A stretch of DNA of 64,000 bases from Polytrichum commune (GCA_950295325.1 OX485807.1:32704440-32768439); one strand, 5' to 3'. Shown: positions 32,710 through 44,592, numbered from the stretch's first letter. Numbers and translations: made by a program. The notes: generated by a model from the sequence alone, not told the origin.

Positions 32710-33707
32710 TGGTACCCCCTCGGACTAATCAAACTCACCCACCTCATAATTTGAAATGATCAATATTCATTCCTCAAGTGTTGCCGAGACTCAAAGGTCC
32801 GTAGGTGTGCAAGCAATTTGTCCACATGCCATCTCCAATCAAGGGTTTTTGTAGACTCACCACATTTTGTGAATGAAACTCTTATGGACCGACCCGACAA
32901 CTTATACCCCATCCACATCCAACACCCAACATCAATAACACCACCACCCAGACAAACTACTAATAGTAGCAATAGTAAGACAAATACACTGGACCCCACA
33001 CACCATACATAATTATAAAGTACGTGCACATGTAGGCATCACGGGAAACGAAATAGCTGACACACTAGCCAACGAAGGAACAAACAAAGAAAAACCAACC
33101 AAAACCCCACACATACATACGGCACATCACACACCATATTGGCTGGCAAGTTGCCCGACATCCACACATGATGGAGCCATACGTAACCTCCACACATTCA
33201 TCACAAAAGAAAAAACGTGAAACGATATATGCCAAAGCCAAATTCCCATACGTAGACAAATGGCTATCGAATACCCAAATACACCAAAAACTATCCAATC
33301 ACTTCTGGAAAAATGAAACTGTAACGGACACTCAAATCAACCAAACATTGAAATTTAGATACGCACAATACATGGGCAATCATAGAAAAACCATTTTTGG
33401 GCCTCTCACGCACCACAACCCCAACTGTACACTATGCCACCTCAACGACAAAGACACATGGCCCCACCTTCTGTCAACATGCGAACACCCATTCTTAAAA
33501 GGATTAAGAATCGCAAGACACAACAAAGCAGTGCACCTTATCGCACAGGCCCTACAAGCTAACAAATATACAAGGTTCTACACACTCACTAATGCGGGCC
33601 ACCTAAACAACAAACCACCCGAAAACACAATCCCATAATGGCTCATTAAATTTACATGCTCACAACCAACATGCCAATGCCCAACCAAACTCCGACCCGA
33701 CTTATTA

Positions 33708-34057
33708 AGGTAGGGGTGGCTATTTCCGTCCAAATTTCAGATGTGCCTAGTTGGGATGCTGAAACTATTTTTTTTTATAAATTTTGAGCACTCCGCAAAG
33801 CTGGTGCAAGAGCAACTATGAAAAAATCAAAATTTTCCAGCATGTTTATGATTTCCTACAAATTTTTAAAGGAAACCTTGTAGAGTGACCAACACTCACA
33901 CATAGGGTACGTGGTATATCCACAGGGTGGATTTCTAAAACCGATCGCTGGCAGCCAATGAAATGCTAGCAGCGCTGTGAACGGTAAAATCACCTTGATA
34001 GGTGCTTCCGACATAGGGGTCGACTTTAGGACCTGCACGGAAATTGCCACCCCTACC
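33708..34057. mobile_element. MITE family C inside the LINE fragment
   Basis: A 350-bp segment with inverted ends AGGTAGGGGTGGC and its complement, also matching further in (ATTTCCGT against GGAAATTGCC). It is absent from the full-length LINE at the same point: the coding frame R-P-D-L-L-C-L-I-G is restored if the segment and one TTA (33,705-33,707 / 34,058-34,060) are removed. The duplication is TTA, or TA if the last base belongs to the repeat. PIF/Harbinger-like or Tc1/mariner-like; not resolved. Confidence 0.8.
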
Positions 34058-34553
34058 TTATGTCTAATTGGGGCCCCAAATCACACACGAACCCCAATTG
34101 CACCCTCTCCCACTATCACAACCCAACTCATCGAATTCACATATTGCCATGACAGATTCCCATAACAAGCCCTCACACACAAACATAACAAATGTGACCC
34201 ACTAATCGATATCATAAGAAATAATGGATGGAAAACAAACCCCCTCATTACCATCACAACAAGAGTAAGAGGAGCCATACACGAACACTCCATTAACAAA
34301 CTTACAAACATTAAAATCCCAAAACAAGCTATCAAAACCCTCATGTAAAATATCCACCAAAATGCAATCAAATACCTCACATACCTTATCCTAAACAAAA
34401 GGATACTTGAAAACAAACAACCACCTGTCCCCCCCCTTAAGAAAAGTGACAAACTTATAGGATACACCAAAAGAGCCCTCCTCGCAAGAGGCATCACACC
34501 TATAGTTGCATCACGGTAATGTGATCAACAGTATGCCAACGGGCTCTCAGTCA

Positions 34554-34600
34554 CGCCAGTACTTGGCTACGGGCGTTATTTATTATTTATTATTTTATTT
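34554..34600 (+). other. 3' stem-loop and tail of the truncated LINE
   Basis: CGCCAGTA-CTTGGC-TACGGGCG forms an 8-position stem with one mismatch, followed by GTTATTTATTATTTATTATTTTATTT. Stem bases differ from those at 14,800-14,819 but pairing is kept. Confidence 0.7.
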
Positions 34601-35139
34601 ACCCCTTAGGACTCACTAAACTGCCCACATCAAAATTAGAAATACCTAAGAATCATTCACCAAGTGTTGTTAAGATCCAAAGGTATGCAAATGTGCAAGC
34701 ATTTTGTCAATCATCTAGATTTAATCAAGGGTGTTTGTTAATAAACCATATTTCTACAACGTAGTATTATATATGGACCCGCCCAAACAACTAAGGTATA
34801 TATGGGTGTTATTTGGTTCGTTTGTCATAGTCTCCAACTTTTGCTGATCAAATTTACACAACAAAATTCGTGTTGTGTTAACGTTAGCAAACCTATGATG
34901 AAACATATGAAAATATCATATTGAAAATTGGACCTCCCTTGGTTTAGTTATGGTTGTCAGAAGTGCACGTTTGTTGATTTCTTAAGCGGATACATGGGTC
35001 CTCTCACATGTGTTCAACATTCATATTCAAAAATAACATACAATGATTTCAACGAGGCTTTTCTTGTTAAAGAGTTCCACTCTTTCCATCTCTCGGGGAA
35101 GAAACTAGATTTACCTCCACCTCAAGGATCTTCTAAAAT

Positions 35140-35366
35140 ACAAATGTGAATTGTACTCGAAGCAACCATTGACATCACCACAACGCAAGATCATTGTTGC
35201 CGACTGCACCTCGAACCATATACTTGCCATTGAATCTGGACGATGGTCAACTATCCCTATCTCTAGAGATACTAGACTATGCCACTTTTGCTCCTACAAG
35301 TCACATTTCATGTTGGAGTGTCCCCTATATTATCCCATTAGAGATACACACTATTTGAGAATGTAG
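35140..35366 (+). pseudogene. LINE-like C-terminal fragment (S-N-H-x-L-x-I-E-x-G-R module)
   Basis: The frame encodes TSNHILAIESGRW, then RLCHFCSYKSHFMLECPLYYPIRD. This resembles a module found after the reverse transcriptase in some non-LTR elements, with S-N-H-x-L-x-I-E-x-G-R followed by C-x2-C-x5-H-x4-C and P-x-Y-x-x-I-R. Both sides are broken by stops and frame changes. It differs from the C-terminus of the LINE family above, so it is a second lineage. It sits in the ~930-bp insert between two units of the tandem array. Confidence 0.45.
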
Positions 35367-36186
35367 TTCTAGGGAGCCTCAAGTCTTTCATTCAATTAGA
35401 CCATCAAGTGGACAATACGCCTCTATCTCAGGGAGGCTGCCGCACTCCACCACTCTAAAAAATCAGCTGGTTTGAAACCATCTTGATGTACTTTCAGTCC
35501 CATGAACCTTTTTTAACTTCCCAAACTTTAAAACCGATTTCCTTTCATTGAAAGTAGAGTAGTTGTTAATATCAGAATACATAATCCAATCTCTTTTGAA
35601 CATGTATGTGTCTTTTATGATGTTTGCTCTTTGATCCTCACCAACCCATATACCAATCAAATATAGAGGTTCCGATTGAGAAAACCGTGAGCCGCTTAAG
35701 ACCCGTCTCCCTTAATAACCCCTTGGACTCATCGACCTCGTCCTCCTCAGAGTTTGAAGTACCCAAGATTCATTCACCAAGTGTTGCCGAGATCCAAAGG
35801 TCCGCAGGTGTGCAAGCATTTTGTCAATCACCGATCTGGTCAAGGGAAGCGAGACAGATAGATACCTGACTCCTACCTTTCCTGCACATTTTGCATTAAG
35901 ATTTCATTAGTACCGACTCAACTCAATTGTGAGGCCAGGAATCAAACAACCCGGCCGTCTGAGTGATGGGTACCCTTTTCATTCAATCTTTCTGGTTACA
36001 TACTTTCGTACTTCTTACCTCTTCATCCTCCCTTTCCTTTCCCTCCGAATTGCAACACTTGCGCCCACAGCACGCGTCCGCCTCTCACGTCGCCAACACT
36101 TCCCATCTCTGCAGAAGCTTGCCTTTTAGCTGAGAAGAGGAAAAATTCCTCAAGAATCTGGAGAGAGAGTTGCACATTTTGCAGCC

Positions 36187-39100
36187 ATGGCTGCACGCTC
36201 GCTCACTGGAGCCCTAGTCTTGACAGGGGTGCGGAGTAACAGAGCATTGTGTGCCTCTAGAGTTCGTGGTGCAGGGGGTGTTTGTTTTTCAGCAAGTTCG
36301 GGAAGGTTGGAATTGAGGGGTAGGGATAGTGATTGCAAAGGAAGGAGGGCTGTGGCGATGGGGATGAGGAATAGGAGAGCCAGAAATGGGTCCTCCATAG
36401 GAGCTATGGCTGGACCTGGGAGTACGTTGGAGAAGGATGAGAAGAAGAAGTTGCCGGAGAATTATATGGAGGAGATGCAGGAGTTTTTGAGGAAGGATTT
36501 GGTGCATTTGTTCGACGAGCAGGGTATTGACAAGACAATGTATGACCCCAAAGTGGAGTTCCGGGATCCCGTCACGAACTATGACACGTTGGATGGATAT
36601 TTGTTTAACATTGGGATGCTGCGGGCTCTGTTCCAACCCATTTTTGAGCTGCATACAGTGAAGCAGGTTAGTGGGACCCATTTTGTTTTCCCCCCTCTCT
36701 CTGTGAAGGCTGTGGAGCGATTTCTGTGGGTGAAAATAACAGTTGGTTCATAATCGCAAACTTCTGACAAAAATATGCTTAACTTGGATTGGTACGGTGG
36801 TCCACGTTATGTGTAAATTTGACGAAAGGCTAGCTGGTGACCTGGGCAATCCACATTGGGTCGTTGAAGAAATAAGTAGTGCCAGTTTTGGGAATTGTTG
36901 ATGGAATCAAAAGATTTGAGACTGTTTGATCCCGTTTTCATCTCTTTGAAGGCGGTTGAGGGATTTCTTTACAACTTTAAGTGAAAAGGAAAATTGGGTC
37001 GTAATTGCAGATTTCTGAGGATTCATTACAAATCTATGGTGTTTTGCAAGTAACTTGATTTGGTGTGACAGTCCAGGATTATGTGTAATTTGACGAGTAG
37101 GTAGGTAGCTGACCTGGAAAATCCACAGTGGGATTCTTGAAGAATGTCTGCCAGTTTAAAATTGTTGATGGCAATCAAAATCCTGGTAGATGCATGAGAC
37201 TGTTTGATCCATTTTTTCTTCTCTACGAAGGCGGCAGTGGGGAGAATACATTAAAATTGCAGGGTTAGGTGAAATGGAGGATTGGTTTATAATTGCAGAT
37301 TTTCTGAGGATTCATCACAAAGTTATGGTGTTTTGCAAGGAACTTGGATTGGTGCGATAGGCCAGAATTATGTGTAACGTGAAGAATATGAAGCTGACCT
37401 GAACATCCACAGTGGATTGTTGAAGAAAGTGTGCCAGTCTACTAAATTGTTTGAATCAGTTACTCACGCACTTGGCAATCCAAATCCTGGTAGATGCTTT
37501 TCGAGATTGTTGGGTCAGTAGCATTGGTACCCCTTTCCCATGCCAAGAAAATTTAGTAGAAGGAAAAAAGAAAGTAAGGGAATCATGTCATGACACAAAT
37601 AAAGCATTCCTTGGCCACATGGTTCAAGTGCAAAGTTTTGATTGCACTAGTCATGCAAAGGAGACAACCTCTTTGGGAAGGTTCATCTCTTATATGTGTA
37701 CATAAACTGCCTTCCATTTCTCGAGTATTTAAGGTATATAACTCTTATTCGATTACTTTTCTTATCATGACACCAATATTTGAGTGGTATGTGGTTTGGT
37801 GTGGATCCAAGAATGGATATAAAAGAGACATGTGTTTGAAAGAGATTGGACAGCATGTTGAAATGATGGCCATTCTAGGCTCAATCGGCAACCTAATTGG
37901 GGGGGGGGGACTGATATAACCATTAAATGAGCTCGAGCATTTCTATTTGATAATATGAATAAAATATTCATATGAGCTTGAAACGTTATGAGGAAAGTGG
38001 CTACAGCATTGATTTGGATTTGCTAACCATCTTGTACTAATTGCATGTGTCATATTCAAGGAGAAATGGGCTAGTCGGAAAAAGTAACCATTTAAGACCC
38101 ATCTACCTTAAATGTTTCAGTGACTAATCTACTTGGGAACATTTTCCCTACTCACTACAGGGAAATATCCACATGTTGGTATAAGTTCACATGGTTAAAT
38201 GAACTGGCAACTAGTAGGAGATCTTTTTTTCTCCGCTCCCTAGTGCCCCCATTTAAAAAACCCCCATCTCACATCTGGACCCCCTAGTTGTAACTGTTCA
38301 ATTCAGTCACTCCCTTACTTGGCATTCAAAATCCTGATAGATGCTTTGAGACTGTATGCAATTTGGAAAGGAAAGGAATATTTTGCAGCTATATTTATTG
38401 CAACCTTGGTTTTTGTTTGAGGGTCTGCAGACAGGGCCGTATGAGATCACGACAAGATGGACTATGACGATGAATTTCTGGATTGTATTGTGGAAGCCCC
38501 AACTCATATTCACAGGGGTGTCGATCATGCGCGTAAACCCGGAAACCGGAAAATTTTGTGCTCACATTGTAAGTTTTAATATCCAGCCCGCAGTTGTCAT
38601 TTTTCTAACTGAAGTATATCATTTAAAACTTCTTGACAATCTGTTCCACCACAGGAGGTTTAGTTTGTCTATTATCATCAAACTTGCCCTGTGGCTGAGA
38701 TGGTAATTTTGTTAAATACCAGTCTTGGAAAAGGCGTGCTGGTTTTTGTTGTGATTTGTCTGATTGTGTGCTACAGAAATTAATACTATTAATTTCATGT
38801 TGGTACTATTAAAATGAGATTCAGCTCAATCATAGAACCCTTGTGGATTGGAATGCAGGATCTTTGGGATTCAATACAAAATAATGAGTACTTCTCAGTG
38901 GAAGGTGCGAAGGACATTATTAGGCAGGTCAGAGATGCACAAGTTACTCTTCTTTGTTCCACTGACTACAAGAATATATAGTTTATTTCTGATGAGTTAG
39001 CTATGGAGTACTTGTGGAATTGCTAGACATTTGCAAATTTGTGTCTATAATTATCTTAGAATCAACATTAGGATTGCTAAGGCAGTGTTGATTGCTTAAA

Positions 39101-41050
39101 AGGCAATTGTACAAGGGGTTTATAAGTGTTCAATAGCAGTATCATTCTTGGTTGTGCTTCTGATTGTTATGGCCATGTTGTTGATTTCTAGATGCAATAT
39201 TTCAAGCAACCAGACTTGGAGACTCCAAAATACAAAGTGCTGAAAAGAACTTCTGTGTATGAGGTCAGTCAAGCACCCAGGAATTTCCAGAGATGATTAG
39301 CTTGACATAAAATGTCGTATAAGTATCTCTGTTGTTGGATATTGGGTTGATTTAGTCTCTCAAATCTCTCTCCATGCAATTTTAGTGAATACTAATTCCT
39401 ACATGATAAGCACAGCACACATTATGCATTATGAATACTTGGAATAGGAGTTTGTGGAGTTTAAAGGCTAAATTAGTGAAAGGGGCCGACTTTAAAAATT
39501 GAATTATTGCTTTCAAATTGTTACTGACAACAATTCGAACTGGGCGATCAGTACAAATAGAAGAACTTCCAAAACCTCATGAATGTGATTCTGTTTTTTC
39601 TTTGAACACAACAAATGTTGTTAGCTAGTGTGCACAAGGTTACAGATTGCATGGCTCTTGAGATGTTATTTCTGACTTCAGAGAGCTGTAAACTTTTGGA
39701 CTGGTAAACTCTCAAGTCCTATTGATCATAATACCATATGACCTACTCATTCAAGTCATGTGATCATGAAATTCAGTATGCGTAGTTTCTGTTGACAAGC
39801 AGGTGCGAGAGTATGATCCATTCATTGTGGTTGAGACACCATGTGATAGTCTGGCGAGTTCGAAGGGCTTTAATTCGGTTGCTGGGTATGTCTTCAACAT
39901 CACCCAATTACACTTTTTCATTTCCTGTTTTTTTTTCTTTCCCTTGGGCGCAAATGAAGACACCTGATTGCATGAGGATCTTCAGCATGTGAGTACTGAC
40001 ATGAACTAGGTAGTTGACATTAAAGATGTTGAGGTCTTCCGTTATTGTAGTCAGCATGGCATTGTGAGTGGTGTTTTTGTAATTTGTGAGAATCTCCTCT
40101 ATTTTCTGTGGTACCAACTTCACTGAAGGACATCTTTTTCATCTAGGTAGTGCTGCCTTTAGTACCAACTGATGGCTTCTTGCAGGTATATTTTTGGCAA
40201 GAATGAGACTGGTGAGAAAATGAAGATGACAACTCCTGTTTACACAGAGATGGCTGACAATGGGCCAATAGCTGAAGGGAGTATCCAAGTTGTGTTACCC
40301 TTAAAGAGCAAGTTATCTGAGTGAGTCCTGGCAACCCATTTGACTCTCCTTCGACTCTGCATAAATATAGTGCCCATTATAACGGATATATTTAATGTTG
40401 AAAGAATGACACACAAACATGACTGATTTTGAAATTGCATGATGACTTAATGCAATGCATTTATCTTTGCTGAAAGAGCTGTTTGTAACTGGTCTCTGCT
40501 TTATGTTGACTTTTGATTTCATTGTTTTTTTTCTTATGGGGGTCCCTCTTCTAACGTGCCTTGTTTGTAATCAATATTGAGAGGATTGCAGGTTGCCAAG
40601 ACCGGAATTGGAGGATGTGAAAGTACGCCAGGTTGACAAGAGGGTAGCAGCTGCTATTCGATTCAATGGAAAACCCACCTTGGAAGTTGTAGAAGAAAAG
40701 AAAAGAATACTTGTGGAAGCTCTGAAAAAGGATGGGCTGAAACTGAAAGGGACATTTGGACTGGCACGATATAATGATCCTGGACGTACTTGGCCTGTCT
40801 TCATGGTATTAAGAATTTTGAAGAAGCTCCATTTTTTGTTTTGTCCAAGTATTCCTCAAATTTTCTGTCTGCTTCTTATGTAATTTAAAGAAAATCCCAT
40901 GTCTATAGTTTACCCACCTTGTAAAGCTGATTGTAAAGGTCCATGTTATTGATCACTAGGCATGCTGAAATTGTATAACAATGTTTTCCTGCATACTACT
41001 TGCAGAAAAATGAGGTACTTGCTTGGCTGGAGGACTTCAAGCTGGAGTAA
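36187..41050 (+). CDS. DUF2358-SOUL heme-binding protein, probably plastid
   Basis: Eight exons join in frame to 411 aa: 36,187-36,666, 38,431-38,568, 38,859-38,927, 39,192-39,263, 39,803-39,885, 40,186-40,320, 40,592-40,805 and 41,006-41,050. Residues 1-75 are Ala/Arg/Ser-rich with few acids, resembling a chloroplast transit peptide. Residues about 92-229 form a DUF2358 (SnoaL-like) domain (YMEEMQEFLRKDLVHLF to WDSIQNNEYFSVEG). Residues about 235-411 are the SOUL domain (YKVLKRTSVYEVREYDPFIV, KMTTPVYTEM, LARYNDPGRTWPVFM). This two-domain layout matches Arabidopsis At5g20140 (HBP5), a SOUL protein reported to bind heme and interact with heme oxygenase HY1. Tetrapyrrole binding or trafficking is the likely role. 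All catalytic or metal ligands are unproven in this family. Intron 1 is 1.76 kb and contains tandem repeats. Confidence 0.93.
36667..37510 (+). repeat. Three tandem ~250-290-bp repeats in SOUL intron 1
   Basis: Three colinear blocks share TTCTGAGGATTCAT-like, GGTGTTTTGCAAG, CTTGGATTGGT, TTATGTGTAA and GCTGACCTG words in order. The word TTTCTGAGGA recurs at 37,012 and 37,301 (289 bp apart), with a diverged copy at 36,761. A fourth partial copy of the unit end (AATCCTGATAGATGCTTTGAGACTG) lies at about 38,330, just before exon 2. The first unit starts at or next to the splice donor. Confidence 0.65.
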
Positions 41051-42598
41051 ACCTACATCCATTACATGTTAGTAACTTGCGAGTTACATTTTCATGCATT
41101 CAAGCTGCCAAGTTCCATTGGTGCATATTGTATGCATTGAAGTCACCTTGGAACAGACCAATCCTGCGATTGACTTCTTAGTGTCCTAGATTTAAAGCTG
41201 AGTGTACAGTATTTTAGTGGTCCTCCAATGTTTTAAGGTTAAGTAGGAGCATCCACTGCAAATCTGTCAGCTGACAGAAGCAAATTATATCCTCATTCAA
41301 GTATGTCTTGTGACATCATCAATTGTAAGTATTTCTTGTGGCATTCTCTCAAAGTGTTCTAGACTCAACTCACATGCTTTTGTGATCATTTACTAAAAGC
41401 ATGAGACACTACATTCTCAGCCTTCCACCTAGTGCTGCTTTTGGTACAGATCTGTCCTCAACTTTTGGTGGCTGTCTGTTTTGAGTCCTATTAGTAATAA
41501 TAAAATCAGTTACTAAAGAATTAAAGTCTTGAGATTTATGTACCACAATAAGGCATATATGAGTTAATTTATAGTACAGTAGTGTATGTCAAACTCGATT
41601 CTATGACTGAATCACTTTCTTTGGAAAGAACATTGGTTCCTCAATGTTTGGTTCCTCATGATGACAATCCATGATTTTAAAAGGAATTGTAAACATAAAT
41701 GAGCGTCTATTGGAAAAGGAGCTATTTACTGTCTTATTTGTTCCTGCCATTCCCACACCTCAATGTTGGGTTTGTTCTCATAACACCTACCAAGGGAGGG
41801 GGTGATAGGAAAAAGTTGCTGCTCATAGGTTGGTTGTCGATTTCTCCAAATTTAAGCTCATTACACTAATTTGGGACCTTTGACCTTGATTTAGGATGTA
41901 GTTAGGCTAAATACTGAAACATGGGCTTTACAATAGGAATCAATATTTTAACCCAACCCCTCCCCTAGATTGCCCTCTCCCCTTGGTAGGTGTTATGAAC
42001 ATTTACCCCTCGATGCCTTAGTTTTAAACTCATCAAACTTGGATGGTTTCCAAGAGATTGTTCAGGTAATGCAAGACAATGTTCCCCTGATCCGAAGAGG
42101 ATTTTATTTCCCAAAACCTACCATGGGAGATGCGATAAAAATCTGTCACTATAAATTTATTGCTGACTCATCCTAAATTAACTCCAATAAAGTAATTTGG
42201 AGTGTTTGGCTCCGCTTTATTGTACATGTTAATTTGGCTTACATAACAACTCTAGGATCTACATAGTAATCACCATTTTCACGCTCCGTTATCATTCTCC
42301 ACGTAGGTATGTATGTTCACCCATCCAATGATAGACATCTAGGTCATAATATTTTGTTTCGTACTGTAATTCAACTGTCTGCAACATTTTTCAAAGATTG
42401 CAAATACCAGATGTGAGAATGAGCCAAATTGGTGCATTTTTCAGATTACATAATATCCCTACACTAAGGGTTGGAGCACCTTTTACCAACATTGAATGTC
42501 TCTGTTTTTCGTATCAATTGAAAGTTCCTCTTTTATGCTTACATCTCATACAGGAGTTGCCAAGCAGTGTCTCCAATGCAAATTCTGAGTGGATAGTC
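41051..42598. other. SOUL 3' region and non-genic DNA
   Basis: 3' UTR probably extends for a few hundred bases. No other gene, motif or clear repeat is seen; open frames are short. Confidence 0.5.
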
Positions 42599-42601
42599 TC
42601 A

Positions 42602-43117
42602 GGGCCGCTTTACACCCAGAGGCTGGGCCAATTCGTTGTGTAAGAGGCTTGAAATCCTCACTTGTGATCGGCCCCAAGCCCTTTACACCTAAAGGCGGAG
42701 CCGATTTGGTGGTATGATTTTTTTTAATAAAAAAATGCATGGTATGACACAGCCCGAGCTTGTTGAATTGGGTGCACCCAAAATGGAGGGTCAATTCTTG
42801 GCCTCGGGGTTAATGCCACATTTCAATAAAATTTTTAAAATAAAATAATATGATTTTTTCAATGAATTATATCCAGTGGATTATGTGGAAATATGAATGG
42901 CTCTATGCTAGATTATACTAGATCCGTTGGATTATGCTAGATTTATTGAATTGGCTTAGCTTCTTGGCCCTAAGGCCTTTACATATGGAAAATTTGGCCC
43001 CCATTGTAATCTTATTATAATATGTAGTTGAGGCCGGCCTCCAACCCAAACGGGGCTGAAATTTCATGCAATCGGCCTCAAGGGGAATTGGGCTGGCCTC
43101 TAGGTGTAAAGCGGCCC
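42602..43117. mobile_element. PIF/Harbinger-type MITE B2, intact (516 bp)
   Basis: The termini GGGCCGCTTTACACCCAGAGG and the complement of GGGCCGCTTTACACCTAGAGG are flanked by a perfect 3-bp duplication, TCA (42,599-42,601 and 43,118-43,120). Internal order matches the split element at 14,671-27,407 and provides the empty version of the LINE target site. An internal TTTACACCTAAAGGC near the left end is a partial repeat of the terminus. Noncoding. Confidence 0.85.
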
Positions 43118-43171
43118 TCATATTTGGAATGCATGTAGGCTTGTGATCGCTGACACTGGTTAATCACCATG

Positions 43172-43790
43172 TAAGATTGACACCCGCAAAATGAGCCCTA
43201 AAATCCAAACCTCAAAGTCGGTGCTGCTCAATCTTGGGTTGGCGACAAATCACCATTCGTAACAAAACCATTAGAACGAGTGTGTGATTTAGAACCATTG
43301 CACCCTTTGGGGCAGTGTTTGGGGAGATTTTTGGGCATTAATAAGGCGAGATCCTAGTGTTTCCAAGTCCAACCGGTTACATGTTGTGATTTTTCGGTTT
43401 TTCTTTATTAATTTGAGATACATTCCATGGATTCCTCTAAAACGATCGTTCAATTTTCCTGAAGTCTTGAGCTTCAACTGGTTATTTCTCAAACTCACTG
43501 GTTCATTTGTAACTAGCAGTTGGTTCTCCCTGTTCATTGCTTTGAGGAGGTTACTGGATCACCCTTCATGTGATTAACCCACTAAAGTTTAGCTAGAAAT
43601 ATCCAAAACATGTGCAAATTGACTCCCATGCAAAATGAGCCTCAATAAACCCTAAACCTCAAAGTCGGTGCTGATAAATCTTGGGTGGGCATCTTCACCA
43701 CACCGTACAATAGTAACAAAAACATTAGATGCGTGAATTCGGAGAATCATCTCACCCTTTGAGGTACAATACTTTAGTTGGATCACCCTG
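43172..43790 (+). repeat. Duplicated segment around R3 copy c
   Basis: A segment with GCAAAATGAGCC, AAACCTCAAAGTCGGTGCTG, AATCTTGGGT and CACCCTTTG(A/G)GG occurs at about 43,185-43,315 and again at about 43,632-43,765. R3 copy c lies between them. Noncoding. Confidence 0.6.
43310..43540 (+). repeat. Dispersed repeat R3, copy c
   Basis: Carries GTTTGGGGAGATTTTTGGGC, TCCAAGTCCAACCGGTTACATG (22 bases, split here by substitutions in other copies), TTTTTCTTTATTAAT and TTCCTCTAAAACGA. It is the longest of the four copies. Confidence 0.65.
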
Positions 43791-43799
43791 TGTAGTATT

Positions 43800-44030
43800 G
43801 TATTTTGAGATTCAGTCTGCGGCCTCTCCTATCGCCACACAAGCGGCACGGCAGCTGCCAACGAGCGAAGCAGCCCGGTAGTTGCCCGAGAGCGGGACTG
43901 CCACCCAGCAGGGTCCAGCAGAGGTCCAGCAGAGTGGACCAGCTCCTGTTCCAGGAGGCTTTCTTTTCCAGCAGACTCCAGCAGACTGCAGAGCTGCCTC
44001 TGTCTGCAGCAAGCAGCCTGCTCACACCCT
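43800..44030. repeat. GC-rich CAG/CTG-rich tract
   Basis: A 230-bp tract much richer in G+C than its surroundings, with many CAGCAG, CTGCAG and GGTCCAGCAG words. Open frames on both strands are by-products of this composition. A smaller tract with similar words lies at 55,090-55,170, also next to an R3 copy, which suggests a shared longer repeat. Confidence 0.45.
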
Positions 44031-44538
44031 CACATGATTCGATTTCTCTCCCTATTTCACGTAGAACATTTGCTCAATTTTTTTTTTCACACCGCCGCCT
44101 CCGAGCATGGACCGAGAGGTGCACAGGCTCATAATTTTGCTCGCCCTTCAGTTCTCATTGTTGATCATCTTGGAAACCCTATCAACGGAGCAAGAAAAAA
44201 TTCTTATATGGCAGTGGCATCAACTATGTTGCGTGACAATGGCGATGCAGGGTTAACACCCGATTCGAGGGGACAAGCAGCGATGCACTCCACGTGAGTG
44301 GCTTGCACAACTGCCCGGAGGGTTTTGGAATTGCTATCCAAGGAGAATGTCACCTTCCGAAACTTTGTCCTGACAAAGTTTGAAGTTGTGGTTTGCGAGA
44401 AAATCAATCGGCAAGTACTAAGTTAGTCATTGCGGGCGAATCCAGGGAGAGGAATCAGCTCCACATAAGTTTGAGAAGAATCGGATGCATCAAGTAGTGA
44501 AGGGTTAAGCTTAAGTACTTAGAGTGGAAGCAAGAAAT

Positions 44539-44539
<1 letters not shown>

Positions 44540-44589
<50 letters not shown>
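44540..44589 (+). repeat. (GA)n microsatellite
   Basis: A 50-bp uninterrupted AG/GA run about 150 bp before the TENA start codon, probably in its promoter or leader. GA runs in plants can bind BPC/GAGA factors. Confidence 0.9.

Positions 44590-44592
<3 letters not shown>

Larger units (their letters stand above)
32911..34600 (+). mobile_element. 5'-truncated LINE copy, same family
   Basis: Homologous to the last ~1.3 kb of the LINE at 14,775-26,980, in the opposite orientation. It has the end of RNase H (GITGNEIADTLANEG), the CCHC block (CTLCHLNDKDTWPHLLSTCEH at about 33,426), the C-terminal domain to a stop at about 34,519, and the 3' hairpin and tail. TACCCC occurs at 32,905-32,910 and 34,600-34,605 as a probable short target duplication, and unit homology of the tandem array resumes on both sides. 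The reading frame has several breaks, and a 350-bp MITE sits inside. It keeps a sense codon where the full-length copy has a TGA at 15,104-15,106. Confidence 0.85.
30704..35860 (+). repeat. Decayed ~187-bp tandem array, interrupted by insertions
   Basis: A core word close to AAGTGTTGCCGAGATCCAAAGG, followed by GTGTGCAAGCATTTTGTC and ATCAAGGGTGTTTGTTG, recurs in the same orientation. Cores start at 30,704, 31,435, 32,028, 32,216, 32,776, 34,662 and 35,779. The distance 32,028 to 32,216 is 188 bp. Subtracting the MITE (32,338-32,709) gives about 186 for the next interval; subtracting the LINE fragment (32,911-34,600) gives about 190 for the one after. The other intervals are near multiples of 187 or contain further inserts. 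The unit is noncoding. Confidence 0.75.

Noticed and set aside
30704-35860. Evenly repeated units read as a CRISPR array
   Set aside because: The units are ~187 bp, diverged, contiguous repeats in a plant nuclear context, with no short repeat-spacer pattern.
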